From Thermus arciformis (lineage in GTDB: Bacteria > Deinococcota > Deinococci > Deinococcales > Thermaceae): DNA of 64,000 bases. Of this stretch, positions 25,075-32,474 are shown in pieces. A program made the position numbers and the translations under genes. The DNA lies in NCBI RefSeq assembly GCF_900102145.1, contig NZ_FNBC01000005.1:1-64000 (forward strand), written 5' to 3'. A model generated the notes under the pieces. That model was not told the origin of the DNA, searched no databases, and saw only the letters and a program-made list of their open reading frames with translations. Numbering within the stretch: position 1 is the first letter of the stretch; every line of letters starts with the position of its first letter.

Positions 25075-25836
25075 CTAAAGGCCAAGCCCTTGCCACTGGC
25101 CCACGGCCACCAGAAGGGCCCTGAGCCCGGCGGCTGCCAGAAGAGCGGCCCACGGGGCCAGGCCTTCTTTCCAGAAGGCCCCAAGCCCCAAGGCCAGGAA
25201 AAGGCCGTAGAGAACCCCGCTTTCCTCCCACAGGTGCCCCCGGGCCTCGAGGGGGAGGGTGAGGGGGTAGAGGAAGGCCAAGAGGAGGGAAGCCCCCAGG
25301 AGGACCCGCAAGGGGTATAAGGCCCAGGGGCTTTTAAGCAGGGCGGCCACCCCCAGCCCCAAGACCAAGGCGGTGAGGGGGAATAGGCCGGCCATCAAGG
25401 CGTTCCAAAGCGGCCGGTTCAGGTTCACCGCCAAGGCCATGCCGGGGTACGCCAGGGCCACCAGGCTAAAGGCCAGCAAGGCCAAGGCCAAGGGCCTTCC
25501 TGGCCCTTTCCCCAGGTAGAGGAGCCCGGCGGACACGAAGGAGAGGGCCAGGCCCCAGGACCCCCACCAGATGGGGCTTGCGGGGTGGAAGGTGAGGAAA
25601 AGCCACACGTGGGTGAAGCGGAAGCGGGCGGGGGATTCGGCCCAGAGCACGAAGAGGTCCAAGGCGATGAGAACCAGGGTCCAAAGGGTGTAGCGGCGGG
25701 CTTCCCTGTGGCCCTTAAGGTGGAGAAGGCCCGTCAGCAAGGCCATGCCCCCTGCCAGCCCCACCAGGATGAAGTGAAGAAGGTTGGTCCAGTGCCAGAA
25801 CTCGCCGGCGTTGGGAAGGCCGTAGAACTCAGTCAT
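25075..25836 (-). CDS. psrC: Polysulfide reductase membrane anchor subunit (NrfD-like)
   Basis: A 253-residue NrfD/PsrC-type protein with about eight transmembrane helices, beginning MTEFYGLPNAGEFWHWTNLLHFILVGLAGGMALLTGL. It anchors the PsrAB dimer, oxidises menaquinol and hands electrons to PsrB; the Thermus thermophilus PsrABC complex is structurally characterised and this protein has the same length. The ATG overlaps the psrB stop by 8 bp and has an AAGGAGG Shine-Dalgarno. Confidence 0.92.
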   Translation of the reverse strand: MTEFYGLPNAGEFWHWTNLLHFILVGLAGGMALLTGLLHLKGHREARRYTLWTLVLIALDLFVLWAESPARFRFTHVWLFLTFHPASPIWWGSWGLALSFVSAGLLYLGKGPGRPLALALLAFSLVALAYPGMALAVNLNRPLWNALMAGLFPLTALVLGLGVAALLKSPWALYPLRVLLGASLLLAFLYPLTLPLEARGHLWEESGVLYGLFLALGLGAFWKEGLAPWAALLAAAGLRALLVAVGQWQGLGL

Positions 25837-26416
25837 GGCGCACCTCCTTCTCCCGGGTGAGCCCCTTCTTGGAGGGGGCGTTCAGATAAAAGAGCTTGGG
25901 CCTGGTGCCGAGCTCGGGCCTCAGCACATCCATCCTCCCTGCCTCCTTTAGGGCTTTGGATACCGGGCTTTCCGGGTCGTCCAGGTCCCCAAAGGTGCGG
26001 CAAAGGGTGGGGCAGGTTTCCACGCAGGCGGGAAGCCGGCCCTGCGCTATCCGGTGGGCGCAGAAGGTGCACTTGCTCACGTGGCCAGCCGGGTGCAGGT
26101 AGCGGGCATCGTAAGGGCAGGCGGCTATGCAGGCCCCGCAGGCGATGCACTTCCTTGGGTCCACCAGGACCAGGCCCTCCTCCGTCTGGTAGCTTGCCCC
26201 CGTGGGGCAGACGGGCACGCAAGGGGGGTTTTCGCAGTGCAGGCACTGTTCGGGGCGGAACTCCACCCAAAGGTCCGGGTAGGTGCCCACTTCCCGCTCC
26301 CGGATCCAGAGGTTATAGACCCCGGGTGGGACCTCGTTTTCCATCTTGCAGGCCACGGCGCAGGCGGCGCAGCCCACGCAGAGGCTAAGGTCAATGGCCA
26401 TGGCGTAGCGGGGCAT
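25829..26416 (-). CDS. psrB: Polysulfide reductase iron-sulfur subunit
   Basis: A 195-residue ferredoxin-type subunit binding four [4Fe-4S] clusters. Sixteen cluster cysteines are visible in CVGCAACAVACKMEN, CLHCENPPCVPVCPTGA, CIACGACIAACPYDA and CTFCAHRIAQGRLPACVETCPTLC. It wires electrons from PsrC to the PsrA molybdenum site. The ATG at 26416 (AGGAGG 5 nt upstream) is preferred to the GTG at 26419. The start overlaps the psrA stop as TGATG. Confidence 0.94.
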   Translation of the reverse strand: MPRYAMAIDLSLCVGCAACAVACKMENEVPPGVYNLWIREREVGTYPDLWVEFRPEQCLHCENPPCVPVCPTGASYQTEEGLVLVDPRKCIACGACIAACPYDARYLHPAGHVSKCTFCAHRIAQGRLPACVETCPTLCRTFGDLDDPESPVSKALKEAGRMDVLRPELGTRPKLFYLNAPSKKGLTREKEVRHD

Positions 26417-28713
26417 CACATCCTCCTTTCGTCCAAGGGCCTGCGGGCCAGGGAGGTGAGGGGGGGAAGCCTGGGCCTTTCCGCCTTCTCCAGCCGGACG
26501 AAGTTGACCCTAAGGCCCGCCCCCCCGGAGATGGGGTCCAGCTTGTACCGGGTCTGGAGGTAGGTATCCGAGGCCCCCCGGCCGTGGGCCACCCTCATGA
26601 GGGGGGCCTTGTGGCCGAAGCCGTGGACCAGGTAGACGCAGTCTTTCCGGATCCTCTCCGTGGCCTTGACCCGCACCGGGCCCTCGCGGGCACCATCTTG
26701 GTTTTCCAGGACCACGTAGTCCCCATCCTTCAAGCCGAGCCTTCGGGCCTCCTCCCGGTGAATCCAGACTTCGTTTTCCGGGTCCATCTCCATGAGCACC
26801 CAGTTGTTCTGGGTGCGGGCGAAGGTGTGGACCGGGCTTCGGCCATAGAGGAGGCGGTAGAAACCGGGGGGAGGTTCCTCGGGCGGGGTGAAGACGGGGA
26901 GGGGCTGGTGCCCCGCTTCCTTGAAGGCTTGGCAGTAGAGCTCAATCTTCCCCGAGGGGGTGCCGAAGGGAAGCCGGCCTTCCTTCTCCCAGTCCTCCAG
27001 CCAAGGCTTGCCCTTCTGCACCAGGGTGCCCATCCCCTTCATCGTCTCCAGGTCAAAGCCGATGCTCTGAAGGCGGGTGTCCAGGTACTCCTCAATGGTC
27101 TTCCAGGGGAAGTAAGCCTCCAGGCCGAGCCGTACCCCGAGCTCCCGGGCGATCCACCAGCCCGGCTTGGTGTCAAAGAGGGGCTCGTGGGCGGGGACCC
27201 GGAGCTCTAGGAAGGGCGTCTTGTGGGCCACGGCCACCAGGTCGTCGTAGCGCTCCAGGTAGGTGGCCTCGGGGAGGATCACGTCGGCCCACATCACGTG
27301 CTCCTGGGGAAGGACGTCTATGGCCACGTAGAGGTCCAGCTTTTTCAGGGCCTCCTTGGTGCGGGGCACGTTGGGGATGGAGTGGAAGAGGTTGATGCCG
27401 TAGGCGATGAGGCCCTTGATGGGGTAGGGCTCCCCGGTGATCATGGGCTCAATGAGCTCCTGGATGGCGGTGGAGCGGGCGAAGAACTTGCCCTTGTCCG
27501 CCCGGGGGCGGAAGCCTTCCGGCTCGTGGTCGCCCCCCGAGGGCCCGGAGCAGCCCCCAGCGGCGGGCTCGAGGGGAAGGGGAGGGGTGGGGTACTTTTC
27601 CAGGTAGGGGCTTTGGGCGATGTAGAACCCGCCCTTGCGGCCGTAGTTTCCCAGGAGGACGTTCACGTAGTAGAGGGCCATCATCCGGTAGGTGTCGTCC
27701 CCGTACCAGACGGTGTGCCGGGTGGGGGGGAGGACCGCCTGGGGCTTGTGGGCGGCCATCTCCCGGGCCACCTGGCGGATGGTTTCGGCGGGGATCTCCG
27801 TGTGCTTCTCCGCCCACTCGGGGGTGAGGTCCTTGACGTGGGCCTTCAGCTCGGCGAAGCCCGTGGTGTACTTTTCCACGTATTCCCTGTCGTAAAGGCC
27901 CTCGTAGATGAGGACGTGGATCCAGGCCAAAAGCAAGGCGGTGTCGGTGCCCGGCTTGATGGGAAGCCACAGGTGGGCCTTGGCGGCGGCGGTGGAGAAG
28001 CGGGGGTCCACCACCACCACCTTGGCCCCCCGCTTGAGGGCCAGGGCGAAGTCCTGGAGCTGGGTGTTGTGGGTGTCCTCCCCGATGTGGTGGCCGATGA
28101 GCACGATGTAGCGGGTGTTTTCCCAGTCCACGGGCTCGTGGCCGCCGATGGGCCGGCCGAAGACCCACTGGGAGGCCACCTCCCGGGGGGCGGTGCAGAT
28201 GGCCACGGAGGGCTTGGCGGCGTTGGGGCTACCCCAGGCGGCGGGGAGGAAGTCCACGAACCAGGAATCCCCGGTGCCGTGGCCGAAGAAGGCGATGGCC
28301 TCGGGGCCGTACTCCTCCTTGATCTTCAGCATCCGTTCGGCCACGTAGTCCAGGGCCTCCTCCCAGGTGGCCACCCGGTACTTGCCCTCCCCCCGCTGGC
28401 TCCCCTCCACGCGGATGAGGGGCCGCTTCAGCCGATCGGGGTCGTAGGTGGTCTGGGGCATGCCCTGGCCTCGAGGGCAGAGCCGGCCCCGGCTTTTGGG
28501 GTTGGCCTCATACCCCTCCACCTTGTAGACCCGGTTTCCCACCGCGTGGGCCACGATGCCGCAGCGCCAGAAACAGCCCTCGCAGATCTGGTAGACGCTC
28601 CGCACCTCCTTGGCGTACCAGGGCACCGGGCTGGCCTTGGCCGGGGAGCTGCCCCTTAAGGCCAGGGCCCCGGCACCTAGGGCGCTAAGCTTCAGAAACT
28701 CCCGTCTTTGCAT
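26416..28713 (-). CDS. psrA: Polysulfide reductase molybdopterin subunit
   Basis: A 765-residue bis-MGD oxidoreductase of the DMSO reductase family. A twin-arginine signal (MQRREFLKLSALGAGALALRGSSPAKA) directs folded export. An N-terminal [4Fe-4S] site has Cys44, Cys47, Cys51 and Cys79 (CEGCFWRC ... GRLCPRGQG), and Cys173 in SVAICTAPREVAS is the expected Mo ligand. It reduces polysulfide outside the membrane. It is translated in one operon: chaperone-psrA-psrB-psrC-rhodanese. A closely related activity (thiosulfate or other sulfur compound) cannot be excluded from sequence alone. Confidence 0.93.
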   Translation of the reverse strand: MQRREFLKLSALGAGALALRGSSPAKASPVPWYAKEVRSVYQICEGCFWRCGIVAHAVGNRVYKVEGYEANPKSRGRLCPRGQGMPQTTYDPDRLKRPLIRVEGSQRGEGKYRVATWEEALDYVAERMLKIKEEYGPEAIAFFGHGTGDSWFVDFLPAAWGSPNAAKPSVAICTAPREVASQWVFGRPIGGHEPVDWENTRYIVLIGHHIGEDTHNTQLQDFALALKRGAKVVVVDPRFSTAAAKAHLWLPIKPGTDTALLLAWIHVLIYEGLYDREYVEKYTTGFAELKAHVKDLTPEWAEKHTEIPAETIRQVAREMAAHKPQAVLPPTRHTVWYGDDTYRMMALYYVNVLLGNYGRKGGFYIAQSPYLEKYPTPPLPLEPAAGGCSGPSGGDHEPEGFRPRADKGKFFARSTAIQELIEPMITGEPYPIKGLIAYGINLFHSIPNVPRTKEALKKLDLYVAIDVLPQEHVMWADVILPEATYLERYDDLVAVAHKTPFLELRVPAHEPLFDTKPGWWIARELGVRLGLEAYFPWKTIEEYLDTRLQSIGFDLETMKGMGTLVQKGKPWLEDWEKEGRLPFGTPSGKIELYCQAFKEAGHQPLPVFTPPEEPPPGFYRLLYGRSPVHTFARTQNNWVLMEMDPENEVWIHREEARRLGLKDGDYVVLENQDGAREGPVRVKATERIRKDCVYLVHGFGHKAPLMRVAHGRGASDTYLQTRYKLDPISGGAGLRVNFVRLEKAERPRLPPLTSLARRPLDERRM

Positions 28714-29212
28714 GGACGGCCTCCTCTAAGAGGTCTACAAGAGCGGCGTAGAAGCCGGTGGGGTCGTGGGCTTTCACCGCCTCGCCGAAGCGCTTTAGCC
28801 AAGGGGCGAGGAACTCCCGGGCGAGCCTTTGCGCCAGGTCGGGGCGCTTGGGGGCCAGGAGGGCCATGGCCTCCCCCAGGGCGGAGAGGTGGTCGGGGAG
28901 GTCCCGCCAGGTTTCCTGGACCTCGAGGCCCCCCTCCTGGTAGAGGGCCAGGAGGCGGTGGAAAGAGGGTCCCAGAAGCTCCCCGTCCCGGGCGTAGCCC
29001 GCGTAGGGCGGGGCGGGCACCCCTTGGGGGTTGGCCACGAAGAGGGCGGTGTAGGCCGCCTGGAGCTCGGCCAAGGGGGGGTGGGGGAGGGCCACCGGGC
29101 CTCCCCTCAGCTCGGCCAGGGCTTCCTCCAGGGTTCCCTCCTGGAGTCCTCTCCAAAGGGCTTCCCCGGGGGGAGCGAAGAGGTTCGCGGTGACCCAGCC
29201 CAGGAGTTCCAT
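28685..29212 (-). CDS. TorD/DmsD-type molybdoenzyme chaperone
   Basis: A 175-residue all-helical protein of the TorD family, first gene of the psr operon. The segment AAYTALFVANPQGVPAPPYAGYARDGELLGPSFHRLLALYQEGGLEV and DHLSALGEAMALLA correspond to the conserved E/DY..LF...G..P.P.E.S and D.L..ELEFM regions. It should bind the PsrA twin-arginine signal and assist cofactor loading. The 3' end overlaps psrA by 29 bp, and the ATG follows an AGGAGG Shine-Dalgarno. Confidence 0.85.
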   Translation of the reverse strand: MELLGWVTANLFAPPGEALWRGLQEGTLEEALAELRGGPVALPHPPLAELQAAYTALFVANPQGVPAPPYAGYARDGELLGPSFHRLLALYQEGGLEVQETWRDLPDHLSALGEAMALLAPKRPDLAQRLAREFLAPWLKRFGEAVKAHDPTGFYAALVDLLEEAVHAKTGVSEA

Positions 29213-29250
29213 GCCTCACCTCCTGGGCTCAGGGTAGAGGGCAGGCTTCT

Positions 29251-29328
29251 TGTCCCAAGACGGAGGGCTTTACCCGTGCCTGTCGGAAGGTTTCCTAAGG
29301 CAAATGTCCTTGGGAAGAATGTCCCAAG
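29251..29328 (-). promoter_or_regulatory. Candidate regulator sites upstream of psr operon
   Basis: On the minus strand CTTGGGACA occurs twice, covering plus positions 29251-29259 and 29320-29328, 69 bp apart. The upstream copy is part of a perfect inverted repeat CTTGGGA-N6-TCCCAAG (29309-29328); the downstream one forms TCTTG-N3-CAAGA (29249-29261). They lie in the only promoter region of the operon, right beside the NarL-type regulator gene, and are the best candidates for its binding sites. Confidence 0.45.
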
Positions 29329-29438
29329 CTGGGTTAGCGGCTCCTCGGCGCCCCCGCCGGGGGGATGCCTAAGTGGTTGCACGTTGATTTCGCAACACGG
29401 GTTGCCCCAAATAAGGCTCGGGGAGGTTCTTTTGGGGC

Positions 29439-29466
29439 CCCCACCGCGGCGAAAGCCGCGGTGGGG
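29439..29466 (-). terminator. Hairpin terminator after the response regulator gene
   Basis: Perfect 12-bp arms (29439-29450 and 29455-29466) with a GAAA loop begin 3 bp after the regulator's stop codon. The arms are identical to those of the first hairpin at 24529-24556; on the minus strand GGCCCCAAAAG follows. Confidence 0.7.
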
Positions 29467-29469
29467 TAC

Positions 29470-30066
29470 TTAGACCAGGCCCTGTTCCCGGGCCCAGCGC
29501 ACCAGGTCGGGGGTTTCCATGAGGCCCAGCTTGTTCAGGGCCCGCCCTTTGTAGGTGGAGGCGGTTTTTACGGAAATCCCCAGGCGCTCCGCCACCTGGG
29601 AGAGGGTGTACCCCTGGGCCAACAGGACCACCACCGCCCGCTCCCTTTCGGAGAGGACCTCGGGTCCTGGCTCCCCTTGCCCCTCCAAAAGGGCCTCGGT
29701 CAGGCTGGGGTGGAGGTAGCGGAGGCCCCGCCCCAGACGCTCCAAGGCCTCCAGAAGGTCCTGGTCCAAGGCGTGCTTGGGCAGGTACCCCTTGGCTCCC
29801 AAGGCGAAGGCCCGGGCCACGTAGGCGGGCTCGTCGTGCATGGAGACCACCAGCACCTTGGCCCTCTTCGCCAACTGGGGCAGGGCCTCGAGGCCCCCCA
29901 TGCCCGGAAGGTTCAGGTCCAGGAGGACCAGGTCGGCTTCCCAAGGGGCCTTTAGGGCTTCCTCCGCCCGGGCGAACTCGGCCACCACCTGGTGTCCGCC
30001 TTCTTCCAGTAGGAGCCTGAGGCCCTTGCGCACCAGATGGTGGTCCTCTACCAGCACCACCCTCAT
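29470..30066 (-). CDS. NarL/LuxR-family response regulator
   Basis: A 198-residue two-domain regulator. The receiver domain (MRVVLVEDHHLVRKGLRLLLEEGG, phosphoacceptor Asp50 in DLVLLDLNLPGMGG, VVSMHDEPAYVARAFALGAKGYLPK) is followed by a LuxR-type helix-turn-helix (LSERERAVVVLLAQGYTLSQVAERLGISVKTASTYKGRALNKLGL). It overlaps the histidine kinase gene by 4 bp and adjoins the psr operon on the same strand, so it probably controls polysulfide respiration. The terminator right after its stop separates the two transcripts. Confidence 0.92.
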   Translation of the reverse strand: MRVVLVEDHHLVRKGLRLLLEEGGHQVVAEFARAEEALKAPWEADLVLLDLNLPGMGGLEALPQLAKRAKVLVVSMHDEPAYVARAFALGAKGYLPKHALDQDLLEALERLGRGLRYLHPSLTEALLEGQGEPGPEVLSERERAVVVLLAQGYTLSQVAERLGISVKTASTYKGRALNKLGLMETPDLVRWAREQGLV

Positions 30067-31031
30067 AAAGGCACCCCGAACTCCACCCGGGTGCCTTCCC
30101 CGGGGGCCGAGCGCAGGTGGAGGCTTCCGCCCAGGCCCTCTATGCGTTCCTGCATGCCCAGGAGGCCCACGGAAACCGGGGTCCTTTCCAGGTCAAAGCC
30201 TACCCCGTCGTCCTCCACCGCCCCGAAGAGGCGGTCCTCCTCCACCCAGAGGGCTACCCGGACCCGCCGGGCCTTGGCGTGGCGGAGGACGTTGGTGAGG
30301 GCCTCCTGCAGCACGCGGAAGAGGGCCACCTCCTTTTCCTTGGGAAGGGGAGGCACTTGGAGGTCCGCCTCCACTCGCAGGCCACTTTTTTGGTACTCTT
30401 CCAGATAGCGCCTGAGGGCGGCCTCGAGGCCTAGGTCGTCCAGAAGGGGAAGGCGCAGCTCCCGGGAGAGGCGGCGCACCTCCTCCAAGGCCTCGGCCAC
30501 CTGGTTCCGGGCCTCGGGGAGCTTTTCCGGGTGTTTCTCCGCCACCTTGAGGGTGAGGAGGGCGGCGGTGAGGAGGCTTCCCACCCCGTCATGAAGCTCC
30601 CGGCCCACCCGGCGGCGTTCCTCTTCTTGGGCGCGGAGGAGCCGGGCCGCCTGGCCCAGGCCTGCCCGCTTCAGGGCGAGGAGCAAGAGGGGGGCCAGGG
30701 CCTCGGGGGGCGTGGCCCCCTCCTCGAGGCTCAGGACCAGGACGGCCAGGGGCCTCCTCCCTGGCTCGCCCACGGGGAGGGCCAAGAAGGTGTCCGCCCG
30801 CACCGGGCTTCCTTGAGCCACAGCCTCCTCGGCCAGCCGCCGCGAGCGGCCCACCAGGCTACAGGTGGTGCGGCAGGCCTGCATCTGGAAGAGGCGGAGC
30901 CCCTCCCCCACCCAGTAGGCCTCCCCGCAGCGGATGGAGCCCGCTTCCTCCAGGAGGCGGAGGGCCTTGCGCATCACCTCCTCCCGGGTCTTGGCTTCCG
31001 CCAGGGCCAAGGCCAGACGGGTGCAGTCCAT
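30063..31031 (-). CDS. Soluble HisKA_3 sensor histidine kinase with cysteine-bearing sensor domain
   Basis: A 322-residue NarX/NreB-class kinase lacking transmembrane segments. The N-terminal half (about 1-130) looks GAF-like and carries Cys3, Cys35, Cys53 and Cys57 (GSIRCGEAYW, QACRTTCSLV). The catalytic part has EEERRRVGRELHDGVGSLLTAALL with His147, LFRVLQEALTNVLRHAKARRVRV (N box) and VEDDGVGFD / GLLGMQERIEGLGGSL (G boxes). It is coupled to the response regulator by a 4-bp overlap. The cysteines suggest redox, Fe-S or sulfur sensing in the cytoplasm; this is inference. Confidence 0.9.
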   Translation of the reverse strand: MDCTRLALALAEAKTREEVMRKALRLLEEAGSIRCGEAYWVGEGLRLFQMQACRTTCSLVGRSRRLAEEAVAQGSPVRADTFLALPVGEPGRRPLAVLVLSLEEGATPPEALAPLLLLALKRAGLGQAARLLRAQEEERRRVGRELHDGVGSLLTAALLTLKVAEKHPEKLPEARNQVAEALEEVRRLSRELRLPLLDDLGLEAALRRYLEEYQKSGLRVEADLQVPPLPKEKEVALFRVLQEALTNVLRHAKARRVRVALWVEEDRLFGAVEDDGVGFDLERTPVSVGLLGMQERIEGLGGSLHLRSAPGEGTRVEFGVPL

Positions 31032-31071
31032 CCCTTCCCAGGTTAGCCCCCGGGGGGAGGGAAGGGTGTCC

Positions 31072-31956
31072 CTAGAGGCCGAAGTAGGCCCGGGCCGCCG
31101 CCACGTCCTCTGCGATCTGGGCCCTTAGGGCCTCGAGGGAGGGAAAGCGCCTCTCCTCCCGGAGGCGCTTGAGGAAGCGCACCCGCACCTCCTCCCCGTA
31201 AAGCTCCCCAGCGAAGCCCAGAAGGTGCACCTCCAAGCGCCTTTCCTCCCCCCCCAGGGTGGGCCGCGTCCCCACGTTGGCCACCCCCTTGTAGCGGCCA
31301 AAGGCTCCTTCCGCCTCCACGGCGTAGACCCCGGGGGGAAGGACCTTCAAGGGATGAACGGCCAGGTTGGCGGTGGGAAAGCCAAGACGCCTTCCCATCC
31401 GGTCCCCCTCCACCACCACCCCGTAGGCCCCGTAGGGCCGGCCCAGGAGGTGGCGGGCCTCCTCCACCTTCCCCTCCTTGAGGAGGTCACGGATGCGGCT
31501 ACTCTTCACCGCCTCTCCCCCGAGGCTCAGGAGGGAGACGACCCGGGTGGGGGCCACCTTTTCCAGGGCCTCCGGGCCCCCCGCCCGGCCCCGGCCGAAG
31601 CGGAAGTCCTCCCCCACGTAGATGCGGCTTGCCTGAAGGGCCCTTAGGTCCTCCAGGAAGGCCTCGGGGGGTCTTCTGGCGAACTCCTCGTTGAAGGGCA
31701 CCGCCAGGATCAGCTCCACCCCAAGGGCCCTTAGGGCCTCCACCTTTTCCGTGAGGTCCATAAGGAAGCCCTCCCCCCGGGTGAAGACCTTGGTGGGGGG
31801 GTCAAAGGTGTAGACGAGGAGGGGCTGGTGGAGGCGCTTGGCCTCGGCCAGGGCCTGGTGGAGGAGGTGCTGATGGCCAAGGTGGACCCCGTCAAAGGAG
31901 CCCACGGCCACCACCTTGGGGCCCTTGGGGACGTCAGCGACCTCGGAGAAAAGCAT
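31072..31956 (-). CDS. ribF: Bifunctional riboflavin kinase/FAD synthetase
   Basis: A 294-residue RibF making FMN and FAD. The N-terminal adenylyltransferase half has VVAVGSFDGVHLGHQHLLHQAL, LLVYTFDPPTKVF, YVGEDFRFGRGRAG and VKSSRIRDLLKEGKVEEA; the C-terminal kinase half has GDRMGRRLGFPTANLAV, PPGVYAV, GVANVGTRPT and LEVHLLGFAGELYGEEVRVRFLKRLREERRFPSLEALRAQIAED. The start overlaps the Nudix gene end by 23 bp, so the pair is co-transcribed. Confidence 0.96.
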   Translation of the reverse strand: MLFSEVADVPKGPKVVAVGSFDGVHLGHQHLLHQALAEAKRLHQPLLVYTFDPPTKVFTRGEGFLMDLTEKVEALRALGVELILAVPFNEEFARRPPEAFLEDLRALQASRIYVGEDFRFGRGRAGGPEALEKVAPTRVVSLLSLGGEAVKSSRIRDLLKEGKVEEARHLLGRPYGAYGVVVEGDRMGRRLGFPTANLAVHPLKVLPPGVYAVEAEGAFGRYKGVANVGTRPTLGGEERRLEVHLLGFAGELYGEEVRVRFLKRLREERRFPSLEALRAQIAEDVAAARAYFGL

Positions 31957-32422
31957 GGTGGTAAAGGACCCCCACGATTCCGGTGGCGGAAAACTCCACC
32001 TCGCCCCTCTGGTGCATGGCCAGGGCCCTTTCCGGCTCCAGCCAGACCACCTCTATGGCCTCGTCCTCGTCGGGGGTGGCCTCCACCTCCTTGAGGTTCT
32101 CCGCCAAAAAGACGTGGGTCTTCTCGTCGGTGAAGCCGGGGGAGACGTAGTAGCTGAAGAGGTAGGTGAGGTCTCCCGCAAGGCCAGTCTCCTCCGCGAG
32201 CTCCCGCCTCGCTGCCTCCAAGGGGTCCTCCCCGGGCTCTATGAGCCCCGCGGGGATCTCCAAGGGGGCGAGGCCCACGGCGGGGCGCATCTGGCGCACG
32301 AAGAGCATCTTCCCTTCCCTCAGGGCGATCACCGCCACCGCGGGCTTGTGCTCCACGATCTCGTAACGGCCTTCCAGGGCCAGGTTCAGGATGCGGCCCC
32401 GGTAGAGGTAGGTGCGCTCCAC
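31934..32422 (-). CDS. Nudix hydrolase, ADP-ribose pyrophosphatase type
   Basis: A 162-residue Nudix protein with an intact box GLIEPGEDPLEAARRELAEETGL. The surrounding sequence (YRGRILNLALEGRYEIVEHKPAVAVIAL, RQMRPAVGLAPLEIPAGLIEPGE, SPGFTDEKTHVFLAENL) matches bacterial ADP-ribose pyrophosphatases, including the characterised Thermus enzyme as I recall it. It would cleave ADP-ribose to AMP and ribose 5-phosphate. The GTG start at 32422 is preceded by TAACAT ending 6 nt upstream, consistent with a leaderless transcript that also carries ribF. Confidence 0.9.
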   Translation of the reverse strand: MERTYLYRGRILNLALEGRYEIVEHKPAVAVIALREGKMLFVRQMRPAVGLAPLEIPAGLIEPGEDPLEAARRELAEETGLAGDLTYLFSYYVSPGFTDEKTHVFLAENLKEVEATPDEDEAIEVVWLEPERALAMHQRGEVEFSATGIVGVLYHHAFLRGR

Positions 32423-32436
32423 CCCCTTATGTTAAG

Positions 32437-32463
32437 GCCCCGGGGGCACCCTGCCCCCGGGGC
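32437..32463 (-). terminator. Hairpin after the pentaheme cytochrome gene
   Basis: Perfect 12-bp GC arms (32437-32448 and 32452-32463) with a CCC loop lie 11 bp after the cytochrome stop codon. The Nudix promoter follows at once. Confidence 0.65.
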
Positions 32464-32474
32464 GTTCGCGCCTT

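Noticed and set aside
29376-29397. GTTGC...GCAAC inverted repeat as a tRNA or small RNA
   Set aside because: The arms are only 5 bp and no cloverleaf or T-loop sequence follows.
24529-29466. Identical hairpins at 24.5 and 29.4 kb considered as CRISPR repeats or transposon ends flanking psr
   Set aside because: They are only two copies 4.9 kb apart, perfect palindromes located at gene ends, with no spacers or target duplication; related hairpins follow other genes. Terminator-type repeats explain them better.
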